Below are positions 35,425 to 46,933 of a stretch of 64,000 nt of DNA, one piece after another. The stretch lies in contig JAITYX010000033.1 in NCBI GenBank assembly GCA_021018815.1, forward strand, positions 248,001 through 312,000, read 5' to 3'. The position numbers and the translations under genes were made by a program. The stretch comes from Talinum fruticosum. Its lineage: Eukaryota > Streptophyta > Magnoliopsida > Caryophyllales > Talinaceae. The notes below the pieces were generated by a model. It had not been told where the DNA came from, made no database searches, and worked only from the letters and a program-made list of their open reading frames with translations. Every line of letters begins with the position of its first letter. Position 1 is the stretch's first letter.

Positions 35425-37255
35425 TGTCACGCTTCTGTCTCTTTTTGTGTCATTTTGTTGATTGTAATTTTTTGGGTGTCATAGAGAATTCACATAGGAA
35501 AATCTGTTGACAAACTTGGGTTCCTCACCTTCAGAACTGAAACCCCCAAGGAGAAGCTTTTTGGGGTATACTTTTGATTTAGGAGCTGAATTTATGCTTC
35601 TTGATACTGTATGCTGTCATTTGTACCTTGTTGATTATTTAACACATCTGGAAGATTATGTAATTAACCATTTGAGTTGAGGCATTCCTCTGAATTTGTT
35701 CATTGGAACCTAGTCTTTTCCTGAACTTACACATTCTGCCTGCTGCAAATCTTTATTACACAGCAGTAAAGCCATTGTAATTGAACCCTGATAGTGTGTG
35801 AAAATAGTGAAATCTGTCATTTAGATATGGAAAATGGGCCATTCAACCCGGTATATGCCATATTCAGGTTAGGTTGGCATGACGAAGTCATTTACGGGTT
35901 CAAGTGACTCAAGTTAGGTGATGTCAGAATTGTCTGGTGGTTTGAGAGTATGTTGAGTGGAGTCGGGTCATTGGTGCCCGGGAAATGTTCTTTTGCGTAT
36001 GATTTATTAGGCCAATGCAAAACCCGGTAAACACAAAATCCGGTCAGTTTCTGGTTAAGATATTTCTGATTCGTATTGAATTTGGATGACCTTATTCGAC
36101 TTAAAATCGGATCAAATCTCCAGTCGGATTGATGAACTCTAATGAAAGTGATTGATGTGCTTACCATTTAAGGTCCAACGTCAACTGTCAACTCTGCCAA
36201 TTGATGAGTGAAGAAGGGGCCAGTTTTGTCTAGAAAATGGAATTTATTTGTGGACAAAGTTTCTTGGTTGACTTTGAATTTGCGTACCCAAGATTGGTAA
36301 TTTGCCACATCTTTATCATTTTTAGTTGCTTTGAACCCTGAAATATCAAACTAACTTCAAATGTGGGAAACGATGTTGCACATATTCTGCTCTACTGTTT
36401 GTGCACATATGAAATCATTTATTTGTGCACATATGAAATCATTTCTGAGATATTCACATATAACCCCCTCTACTGTTTTCGCTTTAATTTTTTAACCCAC
36501 CACCCATTTTTATTATTTTTATCCTCCTTCACTTTTGTATGAATCGATCTTGAATCTCCAAATTTATAAAAATGTCTTTATTTTAGGAAATTATAATTAT
36601 GAGATTAATATTTTTTATGTTCTTATTTGTTGTATTATGACCTTCATAATTTTACTATAAAAATTAAGATTTTATTTTTATTTATTTTTTGTTATTTAAT
36701 AATTGTTTAAAAAATTTATGTATATATTTTTTATTATTTTCTTTTCTTAGCATCAAAATTCACCTTTATTTTTTATTACTTTATATTATTTTGTAATTAG
36801 GAATAATTTAGCCAAAATAATATAAAATAATACAAAATTAAGATGAATTACGACATAAGATAAAATGAAAATATTCAAAATTTATGCATGTAAGTTTTTA
36901 AAAATATTATCAAATGACGAGAAATAAATGAATACGCGTCTTAAATTTGTTAATAAAATCACTAAGGTCATGAAACAATAAATAAGAATATAACAAATGT
37001 TCATCTAACCATTATAATTTCCGAAGGGATGGATATATTTGTAAATTTAGGAGTTCAAGGTAGTTTTATGTATAGGTGAATGGAGGTTAAAAATAATACG
37101 GAAAGGTGGGGGTTTAAAAAAATAAAGGGTCTGTTCGAATTAGTGTTTATAAACATATTTATAATTGCTAAGAACTCATAACATTTCTTAACAACTTATA
37201 ACAACTTTTTACGGATATAACCGTTATAATAGTTATTCATTATAACCGTTAATCA
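35425..37255. other. 3' flank of the GT29 gene and intergenic DNA
   Basis: The first few hundred bases are probably 3' UTR, with no clear polyadenylation signal. Around 35840-36170 are degenerate AACCCGG/GGGTTCA words like those in the hAT-like MITEs, without clear ends. A perfect direct duplication of TTTGTGCACATATGAAATCA lies at 36399-36441. The rest is AT-rich with nothing recognised. Confidence 0.4.

Positions 37256-37304
<49 letters not shown>
37256..37304. repeat. (ATT)n microsatellite
   Basis: About 16 perfect ATT units. A looser ATT/ATC-rich continuation reaches about 37447. The long minus-strand open frame across it is a repeat artefact. Confidence 0.9.
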
Positions 37305-37305
<1 letters not shown>

Positions 37306-37576
37306 TTATAAAAAATATATTATTGTGTTTAAAAATTTTAGTAATATCATTACTATCGTAATTATTATTATTATCATCATTATCGTCATAAATTGTTATT
37401 ACTCTCGTTATTATTATTATTATTATTACTATTATTATTATTATTATATTGAAAAAAACCAATAAAAAAACACTAATATGCATTGAGAAATGAAATTTTA
37501 CCAATATTATATTATAAAATGCATAGTCAAATATTAAAAGAAACATATATTTATGTAAGAAAGAAGCAAACAGCAA

Positions 37577-37648
37577 GGATCCGTGGCGCAATGGTAGCGC
37601 GTCTGACTCCAGATCAGAAGGTTGCGTGTTCGATTCACGTCGGGTTCA
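37577..37648 (+). tRNA. tRNA-Trp (anticodon CCA)
   Basis: A 72-nt cloverleaf. The acceptor arm GGATCCG pairs with CGGGTTC, including G-U pairs, with discriminator A at 37648. The box A region is TGGCGCAATGG, the anticodon stem TCTGA/TCAGA closes loop CTCCAGA with CCA at 37609-37611, and box B is GTTCGATTC. There is no intron. A CAA motif precedes the gene (37570-37576), and a pyrimidine tract with T runs at 37673-37694 can stop Pol III. It looks like a functional nuclear tRNA gene. The encoded CCA end is absent, as expected in plants. Confidence 0.95.
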
Positions 37649-37672
37649 AAACCCCGGTCCAATAAACGGATC

Positions 37673-37694
37673 TTTCCTTTTTCCTTTTTTTTTC
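37673..37694 (+). terminator. Pol III T-run terminator after tRNA-Trp
   Basis: A mixed tract of T runs (TTTCC, TTTTTCC, then nine Ts) about 25-45 bases after the tRNA. Runs of four or more Ts terminate Pol III. Confidence 0.7.
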
Positions 37695-37789
37695 TTTCTT
37701 CTATTTGGGGCTTCGTATTTGAGACTGGGTCAATATATCGGGTACCCAAATAGGCCCACCCAAATCTGTCTGGTTACAACGCAGCCCAA

Positions 37790-39091
37790 TTCCACTCCTC
37801 TCTCTCTGTCTCTGGAGGTGACAGGTTTGCTCAGCTGTAGTTTTCTTTCACTCCTCCGATTTCTCCGGCTACTTCCTCCTTTCGCCGGCCGAGTTTTTGC
37901 TGAAATCGTTTCGCCGGCATCTATTCATCCTAAAACGAGATTCTTTTTAAGGTATCTTATCCTATCTTCGTAGAATTTGACCCTTATTTGCTTATTATTC
38001 AACAATCGATTTAGGGCGCTTGTTTCCCTGTGTAATTTATCGCATCCGAGGTTAATTCTAGACGCTACTCTTGATATTTGAACTAACTATGATATCTGTT
38101 TTGATTTCTATGATTCCCATTCTGATTAATTCAATTGCTCAGCTAAAAAATTGGGCTCGTTGAGTTTACCCGGCTCATAATTTTGCTATATGGAGTACTA
38201 GTTTCCTGGTTCAAGTGTTCTAATTTGAATTTGTTCTTTTCTTCCATTGTGAAAAACCCTAGCGGGTAGAGCTGGAGTTTCAATTTGGATATTAAAAAAA
38301 TTGAGTCTTTACATAGACAAATCTTGAAATGGATATTGGGCAGGGGATGAGTTTTAAAACCATTGTCAAGTTCATTACATTGGGGGAGGGGGAAGTTTTG
38401 AGAATTCGTGAGTTATGTAGAGAATTTTCCGGCAGTGAAAGCCAATGTAAATCTGGTGTGGTATTCTCTTTGTTACAATAAAGTAACAAGCACTCAATAT
38501 GTATTTTGCTTGGCTTGGACTCAGCAAAGGAGAAAAAAAAAAAGAAAGAAGGAAGAGGGGGAGGGGGAGGGGAGGGGGAGGGGGAGGGGGAGAGGGTGTT
38601 CAGCACATGTAACCTCCTCACATTGAGAAGTGGAGGGAATGTTTGCGAATAAGTTATCCTAGAAATTGTTTAAGATATAATGCTGGAAATAGCATGTTGA
38701 TGGTTGTGAAATTTCTCCTATCTCTGAGTTGTGTGGTCAGTTGGGTATGACTGATTTCGCGTTTCCTACGGTATGAGAGTGTTAACTTTTATGATCCTAC
38801 CAGGATAGTGTTTTTTTTTGGATTCTAGACAGAAGCAGTTGTGGCTTGGATACAATCAAAATTTGGCCTTTTCATTTTAATGTCTATAAATTAGACCAAC
38901 TATTTAAGATCCTCCGACCCGGGATGTACCCAGAATGTATTTCTTTTGTATGATAATTTTGGTGCTGTAAATTCCCTTAGCTCGTTTTTCATTTGTAGGG
39001 GGCATCAGCGGCCATCATTTGCGGTAATTATGGAGCCTCAAGTGGAAATATGTGTAAGCTGAGTAACTAGTCTATTATTGTATTGATCTGC
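37790..39091 (+). promoter_or_regulatory. Probable 5' leader and leader intron of the FRS4-like gene
   Basis: A CT-rich leader begins near 37795. A good donor, TTTTTAAG|GTATCTTATCC, lies at 37951/37952 and an acceptor, TTCATTTGTAG, ends at 38998, giving a leader intron of about 1.05 kb. The second leader exon, 38999-39091, runs to the start codon. Inferred from splice motifs and from leader introns being common in such genes. Confidence 0.45.
38526..38596 (+). repeat. 71-bp pure purine tract with G-quadruplex potential
   Basis: An A-rich half followed by repeated GAGGGGG/AGGGGG words, with no pyrimidine over 71 bases. Eight or more G runs of four to five lie at single-A spacing on the plus (transcribed sense) strand, inside the inferred leader intron of the FRS4-like gene. 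Confidence 0.9.
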
Positions 39092-41931
39092 ATGGTGGAT
39101 ATTGGTAGGAAAGGAAAAGCAATGGAATCTAAGGCTACCTTGGCTAGCTCGGATTTGGAGCCTCGTGAAGATATGGAATTTGATTCACATGAGGCTGCGT
39201 ATGAGTTTTATAAAGAATATGCCAAGTCTGTGGGTTTTGGAACTGCTAAGTTGAGCAGTCGCCGTTCTAGAGCCTCAAAAGAATTTATCGATGCAAAGTT
39301 TTCTTGCATACGGTATGGAAACAAACAACAGTCTGACGATGCTATAAATCCTCGGCCTTCACCTAAGATAGGTTGTAAGGCAAGTTTACATGTGAAGAGA
39401 AAGCCAGATGGAAAGTGGTATGTGTATAATTTTGTTAAGGAGCATAACCATGAACTTTTGCCTGCACAAGCCCATTTCTTCCGAAGTCATAGGGATGCTG
39501 ACTCGCTCAAGAATGATGTCCGAGTGAGGAGGCGCAAAATCTTGGCTGACGTGTCCAAGCAATTCAGTGCATATCAGAATTTTAGGTTTTTGGATAATGT
39601 TATGAGAAGTCAGCAAGACAAGGGACGAAGGTTGTCTCTGGAAGCTGGTGATGCGCAAGTTTTACTTAACTACTTTATGCAAATGCAGGAAGAGGATCCA
39701 AAATTCTTCTATGCTGTAGACTTGAATGAAGAGCATCGGTTGAGAAATGTGTTTTGGGTAGATTCCAAAGGCCTGACTGACTATGGTTATTTTAGTGATG
39801 TAGTATCCATTGATACTACATACTTCTCGAGTAACTATAAGATTCCACTGGTTCTCTTTGTTGGAGTTAACCATCATATTCAACCAACATTGCTTGGGTG
39901 TGCACTGATAGCAGATGAGACGGTGCACACTTTTCTTTGGCTGATACAAACATGGCTTACAGTAATGGATAGGAAACCTCCTCAAGTTGTGCTTACTGAT
40001 GAGAATAAAGCGTTGAAGGCAGCTATATCAGAACGTCTCCCAGGCAGTCGTCATTGTTTTAATTTGTGGAATATACTAGAAAAGATCCCTAAGCGATTAG
40101 AATATATAAGTGTTTGGCTTGACAGTTTCATGGAAGAATTTAATGAATGTATTCATAGATCATGGACAGAAGAACAGTTTGAAAAGAGATGGTGGAAGTT
40201 GGTTGAGAAGTTCAAAGTTCAAGATAATGAATGGATAAGCTCATTATATGAGGATCGTGTGCACTGGGTACCAGTGTTTATGAGGGGCACATCATTTGCT
40301 GGGTTATTTGCTGTGTCACGTCTTGAAAGTTTGAACTCTTCGTTTGATAAATACGTCAATGCAGAAACTTCCTTAAGAGGATTTCTGGAAAAATATAAAA
40401 TATTATTAGAGGATGGAGTACGAAGAAGAGGCCAAGGCAGAGTTTGATTCGTGGCATGAAGCTCCTGAGTTGAGGTCTCCATCTCCTTTCGAAAAGCAGA
40501 TGTCTTGGGTTTACACACATGAAATTTTTAAGAAGTTCCAAGTAGAGGTCTTGGGAGCTGCGGCATGCCATCTTAAGAAGGAAAAAGACAGTGAAAGTGG
40601 AGTAACATATGCTGTTAAAGATTTTGAGAATAATCAAGATTACACTGTGGAATGGAATGAGTCGAACTCTGAGATATGCTGTTCATGCTGTTTGTTTGAA
40701 TACCAAGGTTACCTCTGTAGACATGCTATTGTTGTTCTTCAGATGTCAGGTATATTCAGTATCCCATCTAAATATATATTGCAACGCTGGACAAATGTTG
40801 CCCTAAGTAGGCACGCTATAAGTGGAAAACTGGATGAGGTGCAGGCTAAAGTCCGTAGGTACAATGATCTTTGTCGACGAGCCATAATCTTGGGCGAGGA
40901 GGGTTCATTTACTCAGGAGAGTTATAATGTTGCAGTGTCTGCTATAAAAGATACTTTGCGGCAGTGCAGCTCTTTAAACAGTTCGCTCGAAAAGGATTTG
41001 AGGCCTGAATCTTGCTTAGCCTATTCTACTGATGGCAATGAGGAGTACAATCAAGGTACCCATCCAACATCATATGACTGGGAGCTTGATATGAGAGATG
41101 ACGAAGCAAATTTAACTCCTCGGAAAACTGGGGTTGGAAAAGAGAAAGCCTGCCATGAACACTATGTCAATACGAGAGAAAGAGTGAGTTTCTTCATGAC
41201 CTTTGGTTGGGGGGGAGGATACTGTATTTGAGTGTTTGGATTAGTTTGTAAAAGATGAATGATCACTAATGATGTACTTGTATATTTTCCAGGCACCATT
41301 AGCTCATGAAGTTACAGTTATTGGAACGCGAGCTGGCTTCACCCAAATGGTATGCTAGGTTCAAACCATATCATTCTATATTGTAGCTGAGTGGATCTCC
41401 TGATGTTTATTCTTTAACATTGAGAACTACTAGGCGTCAAAATCACCATTTTCTGTTTACCTTGTTGGCAGTTGACAGTCATTATTAGATAATTTTATTT
41501 TGATTTCAACTAAAACAGAAGAGTTTCATTAAATTGTCTTCTACTTATGGTCGGTAGTAGCAAGCTGTTAAGGGAGCAATAGAAACCCCCTCTCTAGAAT
41601 TCATTATCCAGATAAAGCTGTATATACGTCCCCCTGAAAAAAAGGAACCCAAAAAAACCCGTCCCTAGATAGAACTCCAGATATTGGTTCAGTTGAGTTT
41701 CGTTTGCATGTGTGTAGACGTAATAGCTACTCATCTTGATAAGTTATTTTAGCCTTCTTATTGTGTTAATGTGCATGCGCTTGACAGGAAACTCCGAGCA
41801 CAAGGCCTGCACATTTACATAACATGTTTCCAGTGCACTTTCACAACGTAGCCTCAAGTACTATGTTTCAAGGAACACCAACAGCACAGCTTCATCACAC
41901 TACATGGCAAGACAAACACCTTCGGCATTAG
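39092..41931 (+). CDS. FRS4: FAR1-related transcription factor, FRS4-like, with one apparent frameshift
   Basis: This is a plant transcription factor family domesticated from Mutator-like transposases; FHY3/FAR1 relatives act in light and developmental signalling in the nucleus. Coding exons: 39092-41183, 41293-41349, 41788-41931 (TAG), with in-phase GT-AG junctions. The FAR1 DNA-binding domain (FDSHEAAYEFYKEYAKSVGF to HNHELLP, C2H2 zinc ligands) lies at about residues 30-115. The MULE transposase core follows (VSIDTTYFSSNY, VLTDENKALKAAI), and then a SWIM zinc finger, CSCCLFEYQGYLCRH. The best match in memory is Arabidopsis FRS4. Between LLED (ending 40414) and YEEEAKAEF (from 40419) four bases, GGAG, stand where one codon is expected, so the SWIM half is in another frame. 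This may be a real lesion or a sequence error. Alternative start: ATG at 39122. Confidence 0.85.
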
Positions 41932-42566
41932 GTGTAAAATGAAGTCATCGTTCTCGAAGAATTTTCCCAAGTCTTTCTTAAAGGAGAATTTCTCCAGCTA
42001 TTCACCATCCTCTTGGAAAACTGCAAGAATGTCCGGTGAAGAAATGACATTGAATGAAGTGTGACCTGGGTTAGAGAATGAGATCCATCCTCTTAAATGA
42101 TCCAATTTGCTCCATTAGTGTACAGACCATATTGGTTTTATTCTCTTTGTTTGGTTTGACTTCGCTGATATCTCAAGGCCCTGACCTACTACTTAGATGG
42201 GTTCAGGTTTGCACAACTTATATGATGCCTGTAGATTGAACTTTGTAATGAACCATTTCCCGGATATTATGTGCAAGAATTTCCATGATCTGGGATTCCC
42301 CCCCTCTCCTGTCCCTTTCAGTGAAGAAGGTGTTCACTTACAATGACTGCGTAGAGTTAGATTAGTTCACAGCTTCAGTTGTACTGGCTGTAAATATTGA
42401 CAATGTGTAAATGCTTTTGTAAAATATTGCAATATCTGGGAAATTATTATTCCTCTGCTGTTCCACAGTTTTCTTTACTGTATTTTTTCCCCTCTTTTTG
42501 GTGATGCTTGAATATGATTGCACAGCAAAAAAGCCTCCTTGGCTTGTTTATTCGATATGTTCTACT
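41932..42566. other. 3' UTR and flank of the FRS4-like gene
   Basis: Probably transcribed 3' UTR for several hundred bases (balanced composition up to about 42450), then intergenic. No further open frame or element is recognised. Confidence 0.4.
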
Positions 42567-42782
42567 TAGACCTAGCAAATGGGTCATTTGGTTTGGTAAC
42601 AGGTTGGATCAATTTTGGATCAGTTTCGATTTTAGATACGGTCATTAATAAGTTTTTCTTGTAAAGAAAATAATTATGGATGAAAAGGTTTGGGTGGATT
42701 TGGGTTTCAGTCCATTCTAAGTTAAGTTGTTTTGAGTGTTGGGTTTGGGTATGGATTTGGATTATCAGTTTTACCAAGTCTA
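42567..42782. mobile_element. hAT-like MITE, 216 bp
   Basis: The left end TAGACCTAGCAAATGGGTCA and the reverse complement of the right end TAGACTTGGTAAAACTGAT share an inverted terminus of about 13 bases. The flanks GTTCTACT (42559-42566) and GTTCTGCT (42783-42790) agree at 7 of 8 positions, the hAT duplication length. Non-coding. Confidence 0.65.
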
Positions 42783-45700
42783 GTTCTGCTCCCCCTCCTC
42801 CCTCAAAATTCTCCAATATTACATTCCAAGAAGATTCAGACATTCACAAGTTACAGGGTCTGCCGGCTTTGAAAATATTCCATCAATCAGTCAGAAATTT
42901 AAAAGCTAAAAAACGAACTAAGATTGAGAAACATCAGATGTCAAAATTCACGGTTAAGTTGTAATTAAATATTGAAGTTTCCATCAGAAACGTAAGAATT
43001 CTTACTCACAAGTATGAATTATACGACTGAATTTTCAAAGGATGAGATAAGCAGCAAAAAGGGTACAAATTGGACATATCTGGGCAGAAAATTAAAAGGG
43101 GGCTGCTTTAGGCTTTAGAAAATTAAAAGTAGATTTTTATCAAAGTTAGATTGCTAGATTGACCTAATTTGCTGCTAATAAGACCCAATCCTCTGATTAA
43201 GGTGGTTGGTTTTCGCCCTCCATGTTAGTTGAGTTTTACCTTTTTACCTACAAAGAACAGGTAAATAATACAGTAAAATTTTTTCCTTTGATCTTTTTTC
43301 TTGTGTTTTTTAGTTTTTTTTTCTTTCTAAACCCCTCACACACACAAAGACTGCCTGGTTTTCCCATTCAACTTCAACCTTTTCTCTGTCATTCCCGACA
43401 ATATGTAGTGGCAGATCCCCTCCCCTCAGTATTTGACTCTCTCTCTCGGGTCTTTCTCCTCTATTGGTAAAGCCTGACACCTAAAAAACTTGAAATATAA
43501 ACTGATTTTGATAGGGGAAAAATCTAATTGGAAGAAAATAAATTGAAGAAAAAAATAATTGAGATTTTTATTGTCCGGATTTGAAATAATAGGTGTAAAT
43601 CCTTGCAATCTAAAAGGGAAAGACAATGAATTAATATTCTAAAATAACGATGGATTATTCAATGTTACAGCTTATTATTCAATGTTACAACTTATGTTAT
43701 TACTTAAGACGTGAATTTATATCCCTTATAAATATCAACGATGAATTTACGTCTCTTATAAATATTAACGATGAATTGACGTCTCTTATAAGTATCAACA
43801 ATTCATCAAATATTTCGACAAGTATATCAAGATTTTCAAATGAGAACAGTTTGTCCGTAATAAAATAGACATATTAAAAAATGTCACTGTAATTCGATAT
43901 CTCGAATATCGAGAACAAGTAACTTAAAGGGAAATCTATTGTCGAAATGACATGGTGCAATCTTTTTGCTTGCTTATGTGGGTGTATACCATTGAGGCGT
44001 GTGGATTTTGCAGTAGAAATGGGTGAGGTTGAAATTTTACCAACTCTTTTCACACTAATTTACACATACATGAAGAAATATGTAATAATTTATAAGATGA
44101 TGACTTTGGTCAATGAGTGTTTGACTAAAAATATTCTTAGAACTGTTGGACAATCATTCTCTCCAGGGATTGCTCTTAAGTCTTCATTTTTCTCAAGTAT
44201 TGGGAGTTGTTGGGAGCCTTAGCCCCCATTTTGGACTTTACTCCCAACTTCTCCCCTCACCTCGGGTACTCCTCCCTTTAATTTCTTTTTTTTTCTCCTT
44301 GCCAAGCATTATCAAAATTAAATTGGAGATTCTTAATTTATTTAAAAGAAAGAAAAGGGTAGGCAATGAAAAGATTATAATATTTTTCCTTGAAGCATAA
44401 CGTATATTTGTGTTTTTCCTTCAAATTAGCAAAAAGAATAATGCAGTTATATACAAAAGGGAAATGAGGAATCGAATTTAGCTACAATGGCTAATAAGCA
44501 AATGGGGTTGATGCCTGCCATAAATTATACTTAAGTCATGAATTATAGCAGTCATAATAATTAGTTAATTCATTTGAAAACTCGAGTATATTTCTAAATT
44601 TATGAACTTTTATACATTTTTTGCCCCTATAACGGATTAGAAAAACAAAAAATAAAATACAATTATAACGTATACTTTGCCACGCGTTCGGGGAAACTCA
44701 AGAAAAATCAGTTTTGTTGAATTTTCTTGTGTGTGAAATACTCATAGACTCATAATTAATGGGAAATTCCAAAAATTAGTGGTTGAGTGCAATCATCTCT
44801 AATTTTTTGCCGTATATTTTGGGGAGGTAAATTTGCCCAGAATTCAATAGGTGAGTGAGAACCCACTACAGCTACAGGTAATGCAAGAGTCTCTGCTCAA
44901 TGTCAGTAGCTTCAAATGTGCGTCTGTGTGGGAGAGAGAGAGACAGACAGAGAGAGAACTGAAAACGCGTTAGGGGGTAGTAGGGAGGGAGGGAGGGTGT
45001 TAATCTTTTCCATTTTGACTTGCACTTTTCTTTCTTTTTGAAATTAGGGCATCAGTAGTAATCATTGCATGAACTCCTTGTGCACTTGAAAATCAAACCC
45101 CCAAAAAATTCTCTACTTGTAATCTTCCTAGTCCAAGGATTATGTTATGTCCTAGTTGAAAATGTTTGTGAATTTTTCTCCATCATCTCGAAGTTTTAGA
45201 TACTCAAATCACATTCTCTGTAGCTAAAAGGAAAATTACGGTTGTTATAATCCTCCAATTCCATAATTTATGGATGTTTTTTCACCACTCATGACGAAAT
45301 TATCACATCATTCATGGTAAAATTCTTAACAGCTTAAAATTTTAATTGTTGAATTTTTTTAGTGTAAAGAGAGGTGTAAAGATTGATATTAACATGATTT
45401 AATTCAAGGTCTCTGATAACAATTTACGTATAATTTACACAGTTAAAGTAACGAACATCCACTAAACTATTGAATATTAGACTATAAAATAACAATTTTA
45501 ACCATGGATTATCGGCAATGTTTCCTTAAAAAATACAAAAATTAATTTTTTTATCCAGGTTAAAAAATTATTTTCATCTAACTTGAAGATTTTTTTTAAA
45601 ACAAGAGAAAAATAAGTATGCTAAGTTTAAGATTGGAAATTTTATATACGACCAAAATGAATTAATTTTTAGAGCCTACGCTCTTAAATTTCACGATTAA

Positions 45701-46630
45701 TCCACTAAAAATAAAGTTTACGGTGAAACTTTTTCGAGCGGACAAACAACAAAGCCGTTGTCCAAACAAAGTCATTGTTATTGTCATAAATTATTAGTTA
45801 GTACCTTTAGTTATGATCCTTTGGATACCCTCTCTCTTTATCAATATTATCAAGTACTCCTTAAAGCACAATTTTTTTTTATTTGCAAAGGTTATATAGA
45901 GGGTCCATAATCATACGATGTCCAAGAAAATTATTAGTTAATTTATGCTTCTTCTAAGTTGATAATTAAGAACATAAAATTGCATATTAATTAAATATAT
46001 ATTTGTTGATTTCATCAAGAAAATATATTCTTCAAATCAAGAAAAGAAAAAAAATTGTTTGTGTAGAAGGAAATCAAAGATCATAGGTCATGATATAGGC
46101 TTAGGCTCCTTCATTCGCTATTCTTTTTATTTGCTTGAAGGCTTACAAGAATAAGATTGTCTATGTTTTGGATCTCTCCAAACGTCACGTAACTATGGGA
46201 TATACAATAAAAGTAGTTTTTGTTGGACTACTTTTAATTCCAATTTATAAGAATATTTTGTGTTTTGGAAGAGAGGTTTTTTGGGTCATTTTATATGCAA
46301 TCCATGCAATTTGTGAAGTCATTAGTCTATGTGTAACATATGGATTTTTAGTTTTAAAATAACCTAACTCACAATTTGATACGTATATTAAAGAAGATTC
46401 TTGATATCAAGGATGAAATCGAGCCACATTAACTATAATTATATATCAATTTAAATTGTTTGCCAAATTGAAAACCAAGAAATTAAAAAAAAAAACCGAG
46501 AAATCAAGGGATCAACAGCATCAGATCAGATCAAGCTCTGAGATATTAAAAAATAAAATTAAAAATACAGTGTTCATACTTTTTGAGAAGTACAAGCTGA
46601 AACACAACACACGAGGTTACAAGCCTTTGT
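42783..46630. other. Intergenic, with one short tandem repeat
   Basis: No gene is supported. A 30-bp unit (GAATTTACGTCTCTTATAAA and ten more bases) is repeated three times at about 43713-43802, and a GA-rich run lies at 44930-44956. Short open frames, including 75 codons at 46135-46362 and 91 codons at 43947-44222, match no family I know. Confidence 0.4.
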
Positions 46631-46730
46631 ATTAGATAGGGCTGATGCAATAAGTGATGAAGCGGATAAATTTTCTCCATTAGAGGAGAAGAAAATTCAT
46701 CTGCTTCATCACTATGCATTGATCCCTAAT
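46631..46730 (+). ncRNA. Candidate MIRNA hairpin, family not recognised
   Basis: The two arms form a compact hairpin. Bases 46654-46676 pair with 46690-46712 over 23 positions, with one G-U pair and one A-C mismatch, closed by a 13-base loop. Below, pairing continues with single-base bulges out to ATTAG (46631) and CTAAT (46730). This meets the usual shape rules for a plant miRNA precursor. The likely duplex arms include GTGATGAAGCGGATAAAT and its partner ATTCATCTGCTTCATCAC. I recall no conserved miRNA family with these words. The hairpin is about 200 bases past the stop of the WIP gene, so on the minus strand it could lie in that gene's 3' UTR. A very small MITE is the main alternative. The strand is a guess. 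Confidence 0.5.
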
Positions 46731-46933
46731 TAACTTATTAATCAACTAGAAAACCACTTATCAAAACCCTAATTAAGTAAGTACCAGTCACTAACAACTA
46801 CTTAATTATTCTTGCTTAACATACCTAGCAAGTGCTCTGTAACAAACCGCTCCCCATTCTCTTTCTGCTCGAGAAATTTTTTGTTATAGAGCACAAGCCT
46901 CGAAAACCCTAGAAGAAGGGAACATCGATTGAT

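Noticed and set aside
37253..37591. 112-codon Ile-rich minus-strand open frame
   Set aside because: It is the translation of the ATT microsatellite and its degenerate flank.
43713..43802. Possible CRISPR-like array
   Set aside because: Units are directly abutting 30-bp tandem repeats without spacers, in a plant nuclear context.
46135..46362. 75-codon hydrophobic open frame
   Set aside because: Membrane-like composition arises easily in AT-rich DNA. No promoter, homologue or codon signal is visible.
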